Assembly: GCF_001637225.1 (NCBI RefSeq)
Contig: NZ_LVJI01000009.1
Span: 1 to 64,000 of the forward strand
Length of the DNA stretch: 64,000 nucleotides
Source of the DNA: Paenibacillus antarcticus
GTDB lineage: Bacteria; Bacillota; Bacilli; Paenibacillales; Paenibacillaceae
Direction of reading: 5' to 3'
The position numbers and the translations under genes are program-made. A model generated the notes under the pieces. It saw nothing but the letters and a program-made list of their open reading frames with translations, was not told where the DNA came from and ran no database searches. Below, piece after piece: positions 42,897-51,724 of this stretch (positions within the stretch are counted from its first letter, which is position 1; each line of letters opens with the position of its first letter).

Positions 42897-43928
42897 TTAT
42901 TGATTCCATCTTATTACTTCATCATAGGTAGGTAAAGCTGCAATAGCCCCTACTTTTGTACACACGATCGCACCCACCTGATTCGCATAATGAATCATTT
43001 TTCTCCAATCTATGAAGGTAAGGTTCGTAATGCCCTGATTAGTGATTTGAGAGAGTTGTACAAGAACCGCACCAACGAACGCATCGCCAGCCCCAGTAGA
43101 ATCGATCGATGTAATAGAAATACTTGGTATCGTAGCTTGGTCAGACCCATTCGAGATCAACGTTCCATTCTTGCCTAACGTAACCGCAATAACCTTCGTT
43201 CCTAAACGATGAAGCTCCATTACACCTTCGTTAAGATCTTCATAGCCACTAATGAGTTGTAACTCTTCTTCGCTCACTTTTACAAAATCAGCAAGAGACA
43301 CTCCCTTTTTAGCTAAATTAATGAATTCTTCCGTTCTGTAAGCCCATAGGCTGTGTCTGTAGTTCGGATCGAAAGAAACAAACTGTTTCTGCGCGCGTGC
43401 CTTTGCCATGAATTCAAAATAAGCATCTAAGTAGGCTCCACCTAACATCGCTGTAGCTGAACCGAAATGAACGATGGCTGCTTCACGTAGCTTATCAAGT
43501 GGAAGATCATTGGCTGTGAAATTACCATCGGCACCACGATTGAACATAAAGTCACGTTCCCCATCGCTCTGTAGCGATACGAATGCCATCGTTGTCAGCA
43601 TCGATGTATCTCGAGCAATCAGATCCGTATTTACACTCACTTCATTTAAGGTTTCGATTAAGAAATCACCAAATGGATCGCTACCCACTTTACCAGCAAA
43701 AGAAGCGACACCACCGAGACGAGAAATTGCGGCCGCAACATTAGCAGGCGCACCACCGGCTTGTTTGTTAAAGTGTGATCCTTCAGCCAAATTCACACCT
43801 ATATCACTACAAAAGAAGTCTATTAACAATTCACCGATACAAAGAACCTGTTGGTGTTCACAACGATTCTTCAATCCCTCAACCAACTTAAGCTCCCCCT
43901 TATCCTTACTTCTTACGATGGTAGCCAT
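42897..43928 (-). CDS. scrK: Fructokinase (PfkB family)
   Basis: A 343-residue ribokinase-fold sugar kinase. It has the N-terminal block GGAPANVAAAISRLGG, FDPNYRHSLW, and the PfkB signature 2 DSTGAGDAFVGAVL with the catalytic Asp. It phosphorylates fructose released from sucrose by the neighbouring GH32 enzyme. It lies five bases after the GH32 stop, with GGAAAG as ribosome binding site. The residues before the kinase core (about 1-27) are longer than usual. The gene ends at a clear terminator. Confidence 0.9.
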   Translation of the reverse strand: MATIVRSKDKGELKLVEGLKNRCEHQQVLCIGELLIDFFCSDIGVNLAEGSHFNKQAGGAPANVAAAISRLGGVASFAGKVGSDPFGDFLIETLNEVSVNTDLIARDTSMLTTMAFVSLQSDGERDFMFNRGADGNFTANDLPLDKLREAAIVHFGSATAMLGGAYLDAYFEFMAKARAQKQFVSFDPNYRHSLWAYRTEEFINLAKKGVSLADFVKVSEEELQLISGYEDLNEGVMELHRLGTKVIAVTLGKNGTLISNGSDQATIPSISITSIDSTGAGDAFVGAVLVQLSQITNQGITNLTFIDWRKMIHYANQVGAIVCTKVGAIAALPTYDEVIRWNQ

Positions 43929-43933
43929 CTAAA

Positions 43934-45409
43934 TTAAGCTTTCCAAATGTCTTTCAAATTCCAGTACGTACATTCTACGATTTCCACTTCACCATTTTCC
44001 GCGAATAGCTCAATCCCTGATTGAACTTCCGTTGGATAGATCCGACTCGACATTGTTACATGTCCTTCATTAGCGAATATCTCGATCGAAGAACGGTCTA
44101 GGAATAGGTGCAATGTAAGTTGTCCATTAGCGTCAAGTGCTGCATTTCGAATACCATCAGCAGGTTTACCAGACTTAGAACAATCCAAAGTTAATTTCCG
44201 ATCTGCATGTGTGTAGCGAATAACCGTCTCTTGCTCACCCACTCCACGAATCTTTAGACCAATTGCTTCTGCATTGGTATTTTCCATATTAAAGACCACT
44301 TTCACTTCAAGGAGCTGCTCCGTTACATTCACGAAATGACTTCTATTTACTAGCTGATCTTCGCACACATGGTGTTCGGTTTCACGAAGCAATTTCAATT
44401 CTTCAACTGGGTTCATAAGCACCTTACGATCTTCACTTAAGGTCAACACGCGAGGTAATGTGAGTGCTCCTGCCCAACCATCTGCCTTCGTCGGCATGTC
44501 AGATTCCCACATATCCATCCAACCGATCGCAATTCTCCGTCCTTGATCATCAAGAAGCGTCTGTACAGCATAGAAATCATGTCCATGATCAAGCTCTATA
44601 AATTCACCGTGCTCGTAATGATTCGTGTCATAATCATAGCTTCCAACATAATATCCCGTCTGGAATAGATTGTTATATTTATGGCCTTGAGACTCTAATC
44701 CTTGGGGAGAGAACAAGAATACAAAGGATCCGTCCAGTTCAAAGAAATCCGGGCATTCCCACATGAATCCCATATCATTGGCATTCTCATCTAAGACACC
44801 TTTATATTCCCATGTACGTAAATCTGGTGAAGTATAAAGAATGACTCTTGGTATATCTTCCTTCGTACTATTGCCGAGAATCATATACCACGTATCGTTG
44901 TGCTTCCACACCTTAGGATCACGGAAATGCTGTGAACTGTCCGCAGGTGGAGCTGCAATGACAGGATTTTGGTCCACTTTTTCAAAATGAATCCCATCCG
45001 TACTTACCGCAATATTCTGATTCTGGAAGAAGAGGTTTTGGGCTTGATCAATATAATGATGTCCAGTATATATCAAGGTTAGTTCGCCGTTGTTATCTAC
45101 CGCACTTCCTGAGAAACATCCATCCACATCGCAAGCATCACCTGGCGATAGAGCAATAGGGCAGTGTTCCCAATGTACGAGGTCCTTACTTTTCACATGA
45201 CCCCAGTGCATCGGTCCCCAGTTCTCATCATAGGGATGATGTTGATAGAAAGCATGATACTCGCCCTTAAAGTGAATCAATCCGTTCGGATCATTGATCC
45301 AATTCGCTGGCGCCATAATGTGGTAGCCAAAGCGGAAACGTTCATTGACGTTCTCACTCGCTTTCAGTAAAAATTCATTAGCAGGTTGTGTGTTATTTAT
45401 GTTGTTCAT
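43934..45409 (-). CDS. scrB: Sucrose(-6-phosphate) hydrolase, GH32
   Basis: A 491-residue GH32 enzyme: five-bladed propeller with the nucleophile Asp40 in WINDPNG, Asp164 in FRDPK (transition-state stabiliser) and the acid/base Glu218 in ECPD, then a C-terminal beta-sandwich (about 350-491). There is no signal peptide. Because the linked importer is an MFS symporter and not a PTS, free sucrose is the probable substrate, giving glucose and fructose. It lies between the permease and fructokinase genes in one operon. Confidence 0.93.
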   Translation of the reverse strand: MNNINNTQPANEFLLKASENVNERFRFGYHIMAPANWINDPNGLIHFKGEYHAFYQHHPYDENWGPMHWGHVKSKDLVHWEHCPIALSPGDACDVDGCFSGSAVDNNGELTLIYTGHHYIDQAQNLFFQNQNIAVSTDGIHFEKVDQNPVIAAPPADSSQHFRDPKVWKHNDTWYMILGNSTKEDIPRVILYTSPDLRTWEYKGVLDENANDMGFMWECPDFFELDGSFVFLFSPQGLESQGHKYNNLFQTGYYVGSYDYDTNHYEHGEFIELDHGHDFYAVQTLLDDQGRRIAIGWMDMWESDMPTKADGWAGALTLPRVLTLSEDRKVLMNPVEELKLLRETEHHVCEDQLVNRSHFVNVTEQLLEVKVVFNMENTNAEAIGLKIRGVGEQETVIRYTHADRKLTLDCSKSGKPADGIRNAALDANGQLTLHLFLDRSSIEIFANEGHVTMSSRIYPTEVQSGIELFAENGEVEIVECTYWNLKDIWKA

Positions 45410-45442
45410 TCGTTTTTCCCCCTAGAATGTTTTTTAAAAAAA

Positions 45443-46663
45443 TTATAACGTTTGTACTTTTTCCTGAACTATTGGGTCTTTCTTTAATGTGAAGATGGAT
45501 AATATGGTGAAGAAGAGAACGAAGGCTCCCATGATAAGATAGGTGTTACGGAATCCAGCAGAGTCATACAGACCTCCTGCAATGGGCGATAGAATAGATG
45601 CTCCGACCTGCGTAGCAAATTGAAATCCAACAAGATAAAGTATCGATGATAACCGAGTATCAAAATTAGAAGCCAAGTATTTGAATACTGCAATCAACAT
45701 AATTGGTAGTTCAAGCGCGTGAATCATTTTCATGGAAGATATACCGATGGAACCATCAACCATACCAGAGCCAATAATGCGGAAAGCCATTAATGAACCC
45801 GCTAGAATCAGGCTCTTTTTAGCCCCAAGTTTATTTACAATAAAAGGTGCACAGAACATCATTCCCGCTTCCAAAAATACTTGTAACGAATTCAGGTAAC
45901 CATATACTTGATTTCCTTGCGCTGCTGTCTCAAACATCGAAGAGAAGTAAATCGGAAATTGTTGATCGTACACGGAGTATACACAAGTTACACCAAGTAC
46001 ATATAACATAAAGAACCAGAAGTCTTTGAGTAAGAATAGTTCACCTACACTTTTTAAGTTAACCGATTTAGCTCGCTCAACATCCGTATCTGACATTTCA
46101 ATTTTAATAGATACAATAATACCGACCAATATAACTGCAGACGCCGATGCAACCCAGAAATTAATATTCGGATTCACATTGAAGATCTGTCCTGCGAAAA
46201 ATGTTGCCGCTGCCCATCCTAATGAGCCCCACATTCTTGATTTTCCGTATTCAAAATTATATTTACGACTAACCTTTTCAATATAGGATTCGATGGCACC
46301 AATACCGGCTAAGAACGCTACTCCTAAATAGAGCCCTCCAACAATAGCACCTAGTACCCAGTTATATTGCAGTAACGGTCCGTATACATAAATGTAAAAT
46401 GGACCTACTAACACGAGAAGCAAACTAATGAAGAAAAGTATATTTTTCTTAAGGCCTATCTTGTCAGAAATGTATCCGTAAAGCGGTTGCATACATAATG
46501 CAAAAATAGCATTTATAGAGAAGATAGCTCCTACTGTAGCTCCATTTAGATTAAGTTCAGTTCCTAACCAAATAGAAAATAAAGAATAACTAGCTGACCA
46601 AGTAAAAAAGAAAAAGAAAAAATAGGCACTTAATTTCCAATACAATACTTTTGATGTTGTCAT
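45443..46663 (-). CDS. Sucrose permease, oligosaccharide:H+ symporter (CscB/LacY type)
   Basis: A 406-residue MFS protein with 12 hydrophobic segments. The Phe-rich first helix (SAYFFFFFFTWSASYSLFSIW), PLYGYISDKIGLKK (motif A) and the block YGKSRMWGSLGWA are typical of the OHS family that includes LacY, RafB and CscB. With GH32 and fructokinase genes downstream, proton-driven sucrose uptake is the likely role. It is the first gene of the scr operon, with a tightly controlled promoter. Confidence 0.9.
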   Translation of the reverse strand: MTTSKVLYWKLSAYFFFFFFTWSASYSLFSIWLGTELNLNGATVGAIFSINAIFALCMQPLYGYISDKIGLKKNILFFISLLLVLVGPFYIYVYGPLLQYNWVLGAIVGGLYLGVAFLAGIGAIESYIEKVSRKYNFEYGKSRMWGSLGWAAATFFAGQIFNVNPNINFWVASASAVILVGIIVSIKIEMSDTDVERAKSVNLKSVGELFLLKDFWFFMLYVLGVTCVYSVYDQQFPIYFSSMFETAAQGNQVYGYLNSLQVFLEAGMMFCAPFIVNKLGAKKSLILAGSLMAFRIIGSGMVDGSIGISSMKMIHALELPIMLIAVFKYLASNFDTRLSSILYLVGFQFATQVGASILSPIAGGLYDSAGFRNTYLIMGAFVLFFTILSIFTLKKDPIVQEKVQTL

Positions 46664-46711
46664 CTCGTTGGCTCCCTTTTCATGTCATGAATTCGTTTCG
46701 TAATATCGCCT

Positions 46712-46776
46712 TGAAAGCACTTTCAACTTTGTAACATTATTTTATGTCAACCGGTTTCATATGTCAACCGGTTTCA
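46712..46776 (-). promoter_or_regulatory. Promoter of the sucrose operon with tandem operators and cre
   Basis: Minus strand: -35 TTGACA (46762-46767), 17-bp spacer, -10 TAAAAT (46739-46744). Two identical 15-base sites TGTCAACCGGTTTCA (46745-46759, 46762-46776) repeat with a 17-base period: one fills most of the spacer, the other overlaps the -35. Past the start lies TGAAAGCACTTTCA (46712-46725), a perfect inverted repeat close to the cre consensus. Confidence 0.75.
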
Positions 46777-46833
46777 CAATGGATAATCGTACCAAGTATT
46801 TGTATTATACCAACAGCAATCGTCTCTAGATAA

Positions 46834-46860
46834 CAAAAAAACCATCGCTATGCGATGGTT
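46834..46860 (-). terminator. Terminator overlapping the end of the sucrose regulator gene
   Basis: AACCATCG / CGATGGTT with a 5-base loop; the stop codon of the LacI gene is in the loop, and seven T follow on the minus strand. Confidence 0.85.
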
Positions 46861-47849
46861 CCCGTCGTATTTCCTTCTATAAGTTCTACTGGTAAGTAAG
46901 TTTCTAGAGGTAAATCATGATACTCGCCTTCAATCTCTTTAATGAGCAGTTCTACCGCTGTTTTAGCAATTAGAGCAATGGGCTGTCTTATCGTTGTCAG
47001 TTCAGGTAATAAGATCTGACACGTCTCCGTCCCATCATAACCAACCACCTTGATATCATTCGGTATATCCTTCCCACGTTTCCTAGCTTCAGCTATAAAA
47101 GAAGCAGCAACAAGATCATTACTAGCAAATAGTCCATCTACATTCGGGCATTCATCGAATAGTCGATCAATGACTTCATAATGATTCTGTTGGCGAAATG
47201 GATCTCTAACTTCATACGTAATCGCTTGTCTACCGTGACCCTCCATCACATCCTCATAAGCTTTCCTTCTGAGAGTTGCAGGTGTCTCTAACTCAACTGG
47301 ACCATTCATATGAATGATGTTCTTGCAGCCTTTGGAGATCAATAGTTCCGTTGCCAAAGTTCCACCTGTGTAATTGTCGGAGCCTACAACAGGAATGGTC
47401 TTAGATAAATATCGATCAATGGCAACTACAGCAATATTGCGTTGATTGTAGTTCGAGATACCCCGATTATGCGCCCCTACGATAATCCCATCCACTTGAT
47501 TTCGCATGAGCATATCTGCGTAGCTTTGTTCTTTTTCCATCTGACTTAAGCTGTTACAAAGTAATACCTTATACCCTAGGGAAGTACAGATGTTCTCAAT
47601 ATGGAAGGAGAGCTCTCCAAAAAATGGATTGGTCGTCGTTGGTACGATCAGCCCAATCAGATTTGTACGTTTATTAAATAAAGCTCGCGCTAAATCATTG
47701 GGGAAATAGTTAAGTTCCTTCATCGCGTTATCAACCTTATCCCGCGTTTCTTGACTAATATATCCCCGATTATTCATGACCCGCGATACCGTTGTAGGTG
47801 ACACACCCGCTAATTTTGCAACATCACTAATATTAGATTTCATCATCAT
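46848..47849 (-). CDS. scrR: LacI family sucrose operon repressor
   Basis: A 333-residue LacI/GalR regulator: helix-turn-helix NISDVAKLAGVSPTTVSRVM, hinge around YFPNDLARALF, then a periplasmic-binding-like sensor domain. It lies directly upstream of the sucrose permease gene on the same strand and is separated from it by its own terminator and the tandem operators, which it most likely binds. Three ATGs stand in a row after GGGGA; the second or third may be the true start. The effector is probably sucrose or a phosphorylated fructose. Confidence 0.88.
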   Translation of the reverse strand: MMMKSNISDVAKLAGVSPTTVSRVMNNRGYISQETRDKVDNAMKELNYFPNDLARALFNKRTNLIGLIVPTTTNPFFGELSFHIENICTSLGYKVLLCNSLSQMEKEQSYADMLMRNQVDGIIVGAHNRGISNYNQRNIAVVAIDRYLSKTIPVVGSDNYTGGTLATELLISKGCKNIIHMNGPVELETPATLRRKAYEDVMEGHGRQAITYEVRDPFRQQNHYEVIDRLFDECPNVDGLFASNDLVAASFIAEARKRGKDIPNDIKVVGYDGTETCQILLPELTTIRQPIALIAKTAVELLIKEIEGEYHDLPLETYLPVELIEGNTTGTIA

Positions 47850-47925
47850 TCCCCTGACTACGCCTTTATCCTATGTCTACATATTTTAGCATGGTTACTG
47901 ATGTTTGTAATCCTGATCGCGTCTG

Positions 47926-48429
47926 TTAGCTCACACTGTTATTAAAGAGTATTCCCGTGCCATCCCATTCTTGTGTCTTAACATCACTGACTATGTATTT
48001 ACCGCTAGTATATTCTTCAATAACATTTAACCAGAATGACTTAGAAATAATATTGTTTTCATGTTGAAGAACTTCCCATTCACCTTGGAATTGATCAAAA
48101 ATCATTTTAATCGCTATTTTCCCTGTTCCTTTTCTTCGATACTTACGCATAACAAAGAATTCAGCGATCGATTTAGCGTTCTTGTCCTTCGCCAAGTAAC
48201 AATAACTATTAACTAATATAAAACCGGCAAACTTACCCTCAACTTTAATGAAAAATGGATGCCTAGTATCGTCTGTCCAGTAGTGGTCCAAGTAAGTATA
48301 ACCATACAATCCATATTCGTTCACATCTTCATGATTGAATTCACTGAAATCATATTCATACAACTCTAACAACTGTCTTAATATCGTTTTCTGATCTTCT
48401 GATACGCTAATAACCTCTACGTTTTCCAT
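47926..48429 (-). CDS. GNAT family acetyltransferase
   Basis: A 167-residue GNAT protein; the acetyl-CoA-binding loop is in RKYRRKGTGKIAIKMIF and the N-terminal half (ELYEYDFSEF, GYTYLDHYW) resembles YjgM-like members. AGGTGA, which includes the stop of the preceding gene, serves as ribosome binding site for the ATGs at 48432/48429, so the two genes are coupled. The substrate is unknown. Confidence 0.85.
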   Translation of the reverse strand: MENVEVISVSEDQKTILRQLLELYEYDFSEFNHEDVNEYGLYGYTYLDHYWTDDTRHPFFIKVEGKFAGFILVNSYCYLAKDKNAKSIAEFFVMRKYRRKGTGKIAIKMIFDQFQGEWEVLQHENNIISKSFWLNVIEEYTSGKYIVSDVKTQEWDGTGILFNNSVS

Positions 48430-48436
48430 CATACAC

Positions 48437-48874
48437 TCACCTGTTCTCCCGATGTTTAACAATACCCTGTGGAGGCCTACTCATGAATCGTTCTGAATTT
48501 CTTTCAAATCCATATTGTTCATACAATCCATGAGCATCTAATGTCCCTAATATACCTGTCATCCATTCATACTCTTCAGAATTGGTAATCAATTGGACTA
48601 ATCGCTTCCCAATACCCTGTCCTTGATATTCTTGCAATACAAACACATCGCACAGGTAGAACATGGTTGCTCCATCCGTGACGATTCTTGCAAAACCAAT
48701 TTGGTTGTTATTATAATAAACACCATAACAATGCGAAGATTCGATAGATTTCAATATTCGTTCAGGTGGTCTCCGGTTAGCCCAATAGCTATGAGCTAAG
48801 TATTCTAGTACGAATTGCCTGTTAATTCTGACTTTATCGTCTGAAATCAAGTATTCTTTGTATAATACTTCCAT
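48437..48874 (-). CDS. GNAT family acetyltransferase
   Basis: A 145-residue GNAT protein with the core VFVLQEYQGQGIGKRLV (motif A) and GLYEQYGFERN (motif B), the pattern of small-molecule N-acetyltransferases. The ATG at 48874 is preferred over the upstream GTG, although its ribosome binding site (GGGGGT) is modest. It is the first of two coupled acetyltransferase genes. Confidence 0.85.
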   Translation of the reverse strand: MEVLYKEYLISDDKVRINRQFVLEYLAHSYWANRRPPERILKSIESSHCYGVYYNNNQIGFARIVTDGATMFYLCDVFVLQEYQGQGIGKRLVQLITNSEEYEWMTGILGTLDAHGLYEQYGFERNSERFMSRPPQGIVKHRENR

Positions 48875-48906
48875 GAGAATGACCCCCACATCGTATCTCG
48901 TAAAGA

Positions 48907-49152
48907 TTAAATAATTTTAGTATTAATAATAAAGTTTCTTACTTTCATCCATTTTCCTGAAACAAATTCATCAATCGTTCCTGTTTTGGGTCTAACACAA
49001 AATCGGTGTTGTGTCCCTCTATCAAACCCAACAGCTTCATAAATTAAACTTTCACCTATTTGTTCCTTAAAATACACCTGCTTTAATCCCAATCTGCTCA
49101 CCATTTCAAGCTTTACAGTTTCAATATACTTGCGTGAATAAACCTTAGACAT
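48907..49152 (-). CDS. Small hypothetical protein, 81 aa
   Basis: An 81-residue soluble protein, basic in its first half, with no known motif. A very good ribosome binding site (TAGGAGGAACACAC) precedes the ATG, which supports expression. It is followed after about 30 bases by two acetyltransferase genes and may be in one transcript with them. Function unknown. Confidence 0.65.
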   Translation of the reverse strand: MSKVYSRKYIETVKLEMVSRLGLKQVYFKEQIGESLIYEAVGFDRGTQHRFCVRPKTGTIDEFVSGKWMKVRNFIINTKII

Positions 49153-49259
49153 GTGTGTTCCTCCTAGTAGTGGTAGTCAAATTATAGAGTTAATACACTA
49201 GAAGTCAAGGAAAGACGATAAATAAGACGTTTAACTGCTCTTACTCCTGTCACTTCGCC

Positions 49260-49415
49260 CTAACCTACAAGATATCTTATTATTTCTTTATTTACAAATT
49301 CTGATTGTTCATGATTTATGGCATGGCCTGCGTCTTTCACTATTTTGTAATTTAATTGTTTATCTTGCAATTTCTTTATGGCTTTTGGATAATGACTCAA
49401 TATTATAGATCCACA
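49260..49415 (-). pseudogene. C-terminal remnant of an alpha/beta hydrolase
   Basis: On the minus strand an open frame reads SHYPKAIKKLQDKQ, then LNYKIVKDAGHAINHEQ and a short tail to a stop. GHAINHEQ is the catalytic-His region of alpha/beta hydrolases (compare GH.I..E.P). An in-frame stop lies at its 5' end and no start exists. Confidence 0.55.
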
Positions 49416-49436
49416 TCATGTTAAGTTATTCCCACG

Positions 49437-49973
49437 TCACCCCCTCCCTTGATCATATTCATCTTCCAATATTGAAAATAAATAAGAATCATGAAATTGC
49501 CCTTTGTGCCACATATGTCCCCTTAGATGGCCTTCTTGTTTCATTCCGATTCTTTTCATGACATTCGCGGACGCTATATTTCCGGGACGACATGTCGCAT
49601 AAATTCTATGCACTTTGAAGGTTTTAAAACCAAACATTAACATAGCATTTGCTGCTTCTGTGGCATAACCATTCCTCCAAAAGGCAGGATTAAAACAGTA
49701 CCCTAATTCAGCATTATGTTCATTCATATGAATGCCACATCCACCAATTAATTCATTCGTCTCTTTCAAAATAACTCCAAATTCAAAATCAGTTCGGTCA
49801 ATCGTTTGCTGAATTCTGATTTCCTGCTCAATATATGTTTTGGTCTCAGCTTCGCTATTCGGTCCCCAGATCGTATGTTCAGTTACTTCGAGATTCGATG
49901 CATATCTATGTACACCTACCCAGTCTTCCATCTGGAAATCACGAATGATTAATCTTTCCGTTTCTACTTGCAT
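49437..49973 (-). CDS. GNAT acetyltransferase, RimJ/RimL type
   Basis: A 178-residue protein starting MQVETERLIIRDFQMEDW, the hallmark start of RimJ/RimL-like GNATs, with the acetyl-CoA loop in NPAFWRNGYATEAANAML and CRPGNIASANVMKRIGM later. Members acetylate N-termini or small molecules. GGGGGAA precedes the ATG. Confidence 0.9.
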   Translation of the reverse strand: MQVETERLIIRDFQMEDWVGVHRYASNLEVTEHTIWGPNSEAETKTYIEQEIRIQQTIDRTDFEFGVILKETNELIGGCGIHMNEHNAELGYCFNPAFWRNGYATEAANAMLMFGFKTFKVHRIYATCRPGNIASANVMKRIGMKQEGHLRGHMWHKGQFHDSYLFSILEDEYDQGRG

Positions 49974-50039
49974 TTCATATTCCCCCAGTCTTAATATCGG
50001 ATTTATTCACTTCTTTGAATTCATCTCGTGGTTAACCAG

Positions 50040-50204
50040 TTAAATCGCGTTAAGATACTTTATTAAACCTTGTGCGGCACACTTAGAAAAACCCTCTATA
50101 TAATTCATTTTATCATTCACTTGATCATGTGATCTCCATGGATATCAACAATAAACATGCTTAAATCCCCAACTCCGAAGGTCAATAGCAATCACTTTAT
50201 AACC
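50040..50204 (-). pseudogene. Degenerate hydrolase-like fragment with internal stop
   Basis: One minus-strand frame reads GYKVIAIDLRSWGFKHVYC, a TGA stop, then HDQVNDKMNYIEGFSKC and a second stop. The first block looks like the strand-turn-Asp region of an alpha/beta hydrolase. There is no start or ribosome binding site. The surrounding 49974-50272 shows nothing else. Confidence 0.35.
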
Positions 50205-50272
50205 AAGGTACACTAATTATATTTGCTCATTCATAATTACCCTGTTAGATGAAGTGAAATTAAAATATTTTC

Positions 50273-50761
50273 TTAATTTCGAAGTCCGTCTCTTAGAATT
50301 GTTATACCTTCCAATACAGATTCCATATTCTCTTCGTCATTCATATGATTTCTTGCGTGTAATAAAGCGGGTCTTAATGATTCAACTGAATTACCAAATT
50401 CCTTCATCCATTCATATCTAGGAACCATCCATAGATGAAAGTGATGTGTTGTATCTTCATTATAGAAATAATAAACGTGATCAATCCCGAGGAGAATTCT
50501 TTGTTCATGTCTGATTTTATGTATTAATGAGATATATTCCATCTGTTCTTCGACACTCAATTCATCCATTCCGTAAAAATGTCTCTTGGATGCCACTATA
50601 ACCAATCCTCTTATGGGGTACGCAACATCTTGATGAACATGAAAATGATCTGTCTCGTAAATAACTCCTCCTGTTGGCGTAATCAAACCACTCGTTAACG
50701 CACAACTCAAACAATCCACTTCAATTGTTCTTCCGTCCGCCAATGTTATGTGTCCTACCAT
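50273..50761 (-). CDS. HIT-like domain protein
   Basis: A 162-residue protein with the histidine-triad-like motif HHFHLWMVP near residue 113 and a preceding nucleotide-binding-fold block (GLVIVASKRHFYGMDEL). HIT proteins hydrolyse or transfer nucleotide phosphates (for example Ap4A). The first CxxC (CLSC, residues 17-20) could bind zinc, as in some HIT proteins. The natural substrate is unknown. It follows a small membrane-protein gene on the same strand. Confidence 0.82.
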   Translation of the reverse strand: MVGHITLADGRTIEVDCLSCALTSGLITPTGGVIYETDHFHVHQDVAYPIRGLVIVASKRHFYGMDELSVEEQMEYISLIHKIRHEQRILLGIDHVYYFYNEDTTHHFHLWMVPRYEWMKEFGNSVESLRPALLHARNHMNDEENMESVLEGITILRDGLRN

Positions 50762-50787
50762 AGTTCACCTCGCTTCAAGTATTCCTA

Positions 50788-51093
50788 TTAATCATTATTC
50801 CGAACATTCCTCAATAATCGATTTACCAAGATCCGTATGCCATAATAAGCTACAGCCAATAGAATGAAGCCGAAAGATGTTTCAATCCAGCCGAACTGAT
50901 CATGATTTCCAAAAGTGATGCTTGATTGTAAATGATCTACCTTTTCATAACTGCTAATTATATCTGGCACGTAATTCATCGTTATAAGCATTCCTTGACC
51001 CATCATCCAGCCAAATCCAAATAGAATTATTAATGCAGAGACTATGAATGATTCTATTAATAATCTTTTATTAAGTTTCACCTTGTCCTCCAA
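50788..51093 (-). CDS. Hypothetical membrane protein, 101 aa
   Basis: A 101-residue protein with two membrane segments (about 12-38 and 68-92) and a ~30-residue loop between them, presumably extracellular. No family is recognised. It lies 26 bases upstream of the HIT-like gene and may be co-transcribed with it. Confidence 0.65.
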   Translation of the reverse strand: MEDKVKLNKRLLIESFIVSALIILFGFGWMMGQGMLITMNYVPDIISSYEKVDHLQSSITFGNHDQFGWIETSFGFILLAVAYYGIRILVNRLLRNVRNND

Positions 51094-51193
51094 TCTAGCA
51101 TTGATTCACTGTATTTTATCGCTATTCACAAGAAATATGATCTCCATACTTTATTTGTCCATGAGCTATTTATTGTTCTTTCGAAAGCACTAG

Positions 51194-51712
51194 TTATAAT
51201 AGAAACTTTACCTTTATTATCATTGCAACCTCTTCTGGAGTCACTCCTGTATTATTAATTCTAATATAGTTATCCTTATTAATTTCTCCGTCATTTGAAT
51301 TTAATCTATTCTTCTCCATTGTGCTTATTAAATCATGTTCAGACCACGCAATATTTCTTTTTGTAGGCATATGCATTAATCTGTGTGGAGTCTTGTTACG
51401 CTCAAGTCTTTCTTCTACCCTTGCTTCAAGTTCAAAAAAGTACACGACCCCACCTTTTGATTCAAACAAATCACTAATCTTATTGATATAGTCCCAATCA
51501 GCTTGTATATCAAATGCCCACACATAAGTAAATATCAATCCATATAGATCACTTCGGGACACTTCCTCAAATATTTCTTGCCGAAATAGATGAACTAGTC
51601 TTTTGCCTTCTTTAGTCCCATAGCTAAAAAAAGGAGATACCAAATCAATCGTCATATGATTATGGAAGAGTTTCAATTCCGTTATTTTTTCCAACTCTTG
51701 TCCAACCGTCAT
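51194..51712 (-). pseudogene. Small-molecule kinase-like protein lacking its P-loop
   Basis: The 172-codon frame begins MTVGQELEKITELKLFHNHM, which in this AAA/shikimate-kinase-like family follows the Walker A loop directly. The four codons just before the ATG (51713-51724) still spell AVGK, the end of a P-loop, but are preceded by the TAA stop of the alpha/beta-hydrolase gene (51725-51727). The first ~15-20 residues were thus lost when the two genes were joined. The rest looks intact, but ATP binding should be abolished. Confidence 0.7.
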
Positions 51713-51724
51713 TTTACCAACAGC

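Noticed and set aside
46713-46724. Palindrome GAAAGCACTTTC read as the sucrose repressor site
   Set aside because: The repeated TGTCAACCGGTTTCA pair is a better repressor site; this one fits the cre pattern and sits past the start of transcription.
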